Origin: a bacterium
GTDB taxonomy: Bacteria > Patescibacteriota > Minisyncoccia > Phycocordibacterales > JAUSIJ01
Assembly (NCBI GenBank): GCA_030647855.1
Contig: JAUSIJ010000004.1
Location: 1 to 7,143 of the forward strand
Direction: 5' to 3'
Length of the DNA: 7,143 nucleotides
Every line of letters begins with the position of its first letter. The first letter of the stretch is position 1. Below, piece after piece: positions 5,608 to 7,143 of the stretch. The notes under the pieces were generated by a model. The model did no database searches, had not been told where the DNA came from, and saw nothing but the letters and a program-made list of their open reading frames with translations. The translations under genes and the position numbers were made by a program.

Positions 5608-6705
5608 ATGAATCAGACGCTCTTCATTCTTATCGGTGTTGCGGTCATTGTGGTTGGCGCAAATATCCTTTTTTACTACCTGGCTCTGCGGAAAAAGGAT
5701 GGCGGAACAGCCGACGCGCCGCTTGATCTTATGCTCCAGCAAATGAATGAAAATAGCAGGACGATTGACGCTCGCATGAGCGAGTTAGCTCGGGTCATGG
5801 ATACAAAGATGGGCGAGACAACACGTACCATGAATGAGTCCGTTCGGCTGCAGTTTACCGAGTCACAGAAGCTCATAAAGGATATCACCCGAGAGCTTAC
5901 GGAAGTGAGAGAAACAGGCAAGCGCGTAGAAAATTTTGCCGATCAACTTCAATCGCTACAAGATATTTTAAAAAATCCCAAACAAAGAGGTATTCTCGGA
6001 GAATATTATTTGGAAACGCTTCTTAAAAATGTACTTCCTGTCGGATCCTATCAGATGCAATACGAGTTTAAAGATGGCACGATCGTCGATGCTGTAGTTT
6101 TTGTAAAGGAAAAGATAATCCCTATTGATTCCAAGTTTTCGCTTGAGAACTATAATCGTTTGGTCGAAGAAAAAGATCCAGTCGAAAAAGAACGTTTGGA
6201 GAAGACTTTCAAAGCGGATCTCAAAAATAGAATCGACGAAACATCAAAATACGTGAAGCCGGCGGAAGGGACGATGGACTTTGCCTTTATGTTCATACCC
6301 CATGAGGCGATTTACTATGATCTTTTGGTTTCGCAGGTCGGCGCAGTCAAGATCAATACCCGCGATCTGATCGAATACGCATTCAAGGATAAACACGTTA
6401 TCATAGTTTCGCCTACTTCATTCCTCGCGTATCTGCAGACCGTGCTCCAAGGTCTCAAGATGCTCCATATTGAGGAGCAGGCGACGCAGATCATTAAAAA
6501 TGTGGAGGATCTCGGGAAACACCTTAAGTCATATGAGGAGTATCACAATAAGCTCGGCGGCGCCCTTTCCACAACGATCAATCACTTTAACGCTTCGAAT
6601 AAAGAATTTAAAAAAATTGATAAAGACATGCTGCGCATAGCGGGGGAGAGCATCGGTATTGAGGCGCTTGCTCTAGACAGGCCTGATGACCCTGAAAGTT
6701 ATTAA
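5608..6705 (+). CDS. rmuC: RmuC family protein (DNA recombination protein RmuC homologue)
   Basis: This is a membrane-anchored protein of the RmuC family, which limits DNA inversions and rearrangements in E. coli; its domain is related to PD-(D/E)XK nucleases. The 365-aa protein has one N-terminal membrane helix (~5-25, LFILIGVAVIVVGANILFYY), a long coiled coil (~40-115) and the RmuC domain. Markers are NPKQRGILGEYYLETLL (123-139), DAVVF...PIDSKFSLENYNRL (151-175, possible nuclease-type D...D.K), FMFIPHEAIYYDLL (217-230) and VIIVSPTSFLAYLQTV (254-269). The start at 5608 is preferred because an earlier in-frame ATG (5596) overlaps the -10 box. It has no Shine-Dalgarno and a leader of at most a few nt. 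The protein is compact for the family but complete. Confidence 0.92.
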   Translation: MNQTLFILIGVAVIVVGANILFYYLALRKKDGGTADAPLDLMLQQMNENSRTIDARMSELARVMDTKMGETTRTMNESVRLQFTESQKLIKDITRELTEVRETGKRVENFADQLQSLQDILKNPKQRGILGEYYLETLLKNVLPVGSYQMQYEFKDGTIVDAVVFVKEKIIPIDSKFSLENYNRLVEEKDPVEKERLEKTFKADLKNRIDETSKYVKPAEGTMDFAFMFIPHEAIYYDLLVSQVGAVKINTRDLIEYAFKDKHVIIVSPTSFLAYLQTVLQGLKMLHIEEQATQIIKNVEDLGKHLKSYEEYHNKLGGALSTTINHFNASNKEFKKIDKDMLRIAGESIGIEALALDRPDDPESY

Positions 6706-6706
6706 C

Positions 6707-6724
6707 ACCCTCGTCATTGAGGGT
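6707..6724 (+). other. Short hairpin after rmuC without a T-tract
   Basis: ACCCTC (6707-6712), loop GTCATT, GAGGGT (6719-6724) starts 2 bp after the rmuC stop. No run of T follows, so it is a weak terminator at best. TGACCCT inside the rmuC end (6687-6693) could pair with AGGGTCA (6720-6726) as an alternative fold. The 3' arm overlaps the -35 box of the next promoter. Confidence 0.4.
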
Positions 6725-6744
6725 CATGTGCGGCGCGTTATAAT
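6717..6744 (+). promoter_or_regulatory. Promoter for the candidate small RNA
   Basis: TTGAGG (6717-6722), a 16-bp spacer and a perfect TATAAT (6739-6744). The expected start is near 6751. No convincing coding frame follows it before the terminator. Confidence 0.6.
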
Positions 6745-6750
6745 AAAGAA

Positions 6751-6874
6751 GGACAAGCAAGCACTGGCTTCGCCTCGGTCCAGAACGGAGGTGATCCAAC
6801 CATTAGGTGAAAGGATTCACCGCTCCCGTACATAGTTACGGTAAACCCCTCTTGCTGTTTCAGAGGGGTTTTTT
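6751..6874 (+). ncRNA. Candidate small RNA complementary to the 3' end of 16S rRNA
   Basis: This stretch of ~124 nt has a promoter just upstream and a strong terminator at its end. It folds well: GGAC (6751-6754) can pair with GTCC (6779-6782) around a GGC-TTC-GCC hairpin. ACGGAGGTGATCC (6785-6797) pairs with 6813-6829, a 13-bp stem interrupted by a few bulged bases. CCGTA (6826-6830) can pair with TACGG (6837-6841), and the terminator hairpin follows. GGAGGTGATCCAACC (6787-6801) is the exact complement of the usual bacterial 16S 3' end. The GTG at 6807 begins a frame that runs straight through the terminator and is 15 nt from the Shine-Dalgarno, so I do not call it a gene. The exact 5' end is estimated from the promoter. 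I recognise no known RNA family; it could also be an orphan leader. Confidence 0.5.
6843..6874 (+). terminator. Strong intrinsic terminator
   Basis: AAACCCCTCT (6843-6852), a 9-nt loop and AGAGGGGTTT (6862-6871) form a perfect 10-bp stem running into six T (6869-6874). It acts on the + strand; the other strand has no T-tract after the stem. Confidence 0.92.
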
Positions 6875-6939
6875 AATTACCAGGAAACCCTGGATGAGAT
6901 CCGGGGAGGAGGTCATTATTGTTCTTAGGGCGGAATCAC

Positions 6940-7143
6940 TTAAGCGAGGCATTGCTTTTGCAAAACATTGCGCAGGTCGTTCAGACTCTGAAGAGTCTTC
7001 AGACTCGATGAGGCGACGGCCCGAGCACCCGCCCGATCGTACCCCGCCAGACTGACTCTGTCGGGCTGGCGTTCGGTACGGGCGCGGTAGTAAACCGCCA
7101 GCTCGCCTCGCTGGAGCTTCCGGCGAAGCGGGCAGGCGGTTAT
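6940..7143 (-). CDS. Possible 3' end of an unknown coding region (partial, doubtful)
   Basis: On the - strand a frame is open from the window edge to TAA at 6942-6940, about 67 codons, ending LQSLNDLRNVLQKQCLA. No start is visible and I recognise no family. Most third positions are G or C. However, the stretch is GC-rich and strongly self-complementary, a second - strand frame is also open here (past this stop, to about 6850), and long open frames arise by chance in GC-rich DNA. A structured RNA is an equally good or better reading. Confidence 0.25.
   Translation of the reverse strand: MTACPLRRKLQRGELAVYYRARTERQPDRVSLAGYDRAGARAVASSSLKTLQSLNDLRNVLQKQCLA
6980..7006. repeat. Direct repeat and alternating hairpin
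   Basis: TTCAGACTC occurs at 6980-6988 and 6998-7006. Between them GAGTCT (6993-6998) can pair with the AGACTC of either copy; the first gives a 6-bp stem with loop TGAA, the second leaves only a 2-base gap. Confidence 0.55.
7030..7141. other. GC-rich, strongly self-complementary region at the window edge
   Basis: Hairpin 1: CGCC (7030-7033), CGTACC (7038-7043) and CGCCAG (7045-7050) pair with CTGGCG (7066-7071), GGTACG (7075-7080) and GGCG (7081-7084). Structure 2: AACCGCC (7093-7099) pairs with GGCGGTT (7135-7141). It encloses AGCTC/GAGCT (7100-7104 with 7114-7118) or, alternatively, GCTTC/GAAGC (7116-7120 with 7125-7129). Several stable stems next to each other suggest a structured RNA that continues beyond the window, but no RNase P, tmRNA or SRP signature is visible. 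From 6875 to 6979 I see only a small hairpin CCAGG/CCTGG after the terminator. Confidence 0.5.

Noticed and set aside
6776..6845. A 3' fragment of a 16S rRNA gene on the - strand
   Set aside because: Only the last ~15 bases match. The preceding hairpin is not helix 45 (no GGAA loop in place) and the spacing is wrong. Promoter and terminator both point to the + strand.
6807..7055. Open frame of 82 codons on the + strand after the GGAGGTG tract
   Set aside because: It reads through a strong terminator, its GTG is 15 nt from the SD-like site, and the protein is Arg/Pro/Ser rich with no family resemblance.
6875..7143. RNase P RNA, tmRNA or SRP RNA
   Set aside because: None of their conserved cores (for example GAGGAAAGTCC, a tRNA-like T arm, or GGTCAGG with CCGGAAGG) is visible on either strand.
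1..7143. CRISPR array or complete insertion sequence
   Set aside because: There is no spaced series of identical repeats and no transposase frame; the only repeat element is the 138-bp inverted-repeat segment.

Overview
The window looks like chromosome of a Patescibacteria/CPR (Parcubacteria-like) bacterium. The reasons are short genes, very tight spacing, stop codons lying inside terminator stems, promoters placed almost on the start codon, a MurF that lacks its usual N-terminal domain, and an RmuC of minimal length. This assignment is inference from gene style; there is no 16S gene here. The eight genes with a visible stop and good support end in TAA (5) or TAG (3), never TGA.

Left part (1-2666, + strand): the 3' part of a class B penicillin-binding protein (FtsI/PBP2 type; its start lies before base 1), followed after 2 bp by a short-form murF. 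These are consecutive peptidoglycan steps (final precursor ligation and septal transpeptidation) and look like the tail of a dcw-type operon. The operon ends at a hairpin that can terminate both strands and is shared with a small convergent gene.

Middle (2694-4000): a 66-aa unknown protein and tRNA-Glu(CTC), both on the - strand, then a + strand gene for an unusual transcription factor. That protein has an XRE-like N-terminal half and a clear sigma-70 region 4, but no region 2 or 3. It has a near-consensus promoter, a strong Shine-Dalgarno sequence and a terminator that includes its stop codon.

Right-middle (3975-5456): a 3-methyladenine DNA glycosylase (+), a 138-bp element with inverted repeat ends, a 74-aa unknown protein (-) with a consensus promoter and terminator, and a YqeY/GatB-tail protein (-). 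YqeY is divergent from rmuC (+, 5608-6705). The glycosylase, yqeY and rmuC each have their -10 box 6-10 bp from the start codon, so their mRNAs are probably leaderless or nearly so. The unknown protein and sigma-like genes use Shine-Dalgarno sites instead.

Right edge (6706-7143): a candidate small RNA with its own promoter and terminator. It carries a 15-nt sequence perfectly complementary to the usual 3' end of bacterial 16S rRNA, mostly locked in a stem. After it comes a GC-rich, strongly self-complementary stretch cut by the window end. This is either a structured RNA or the end of a - strand coding region; the sequence alone does not decide.
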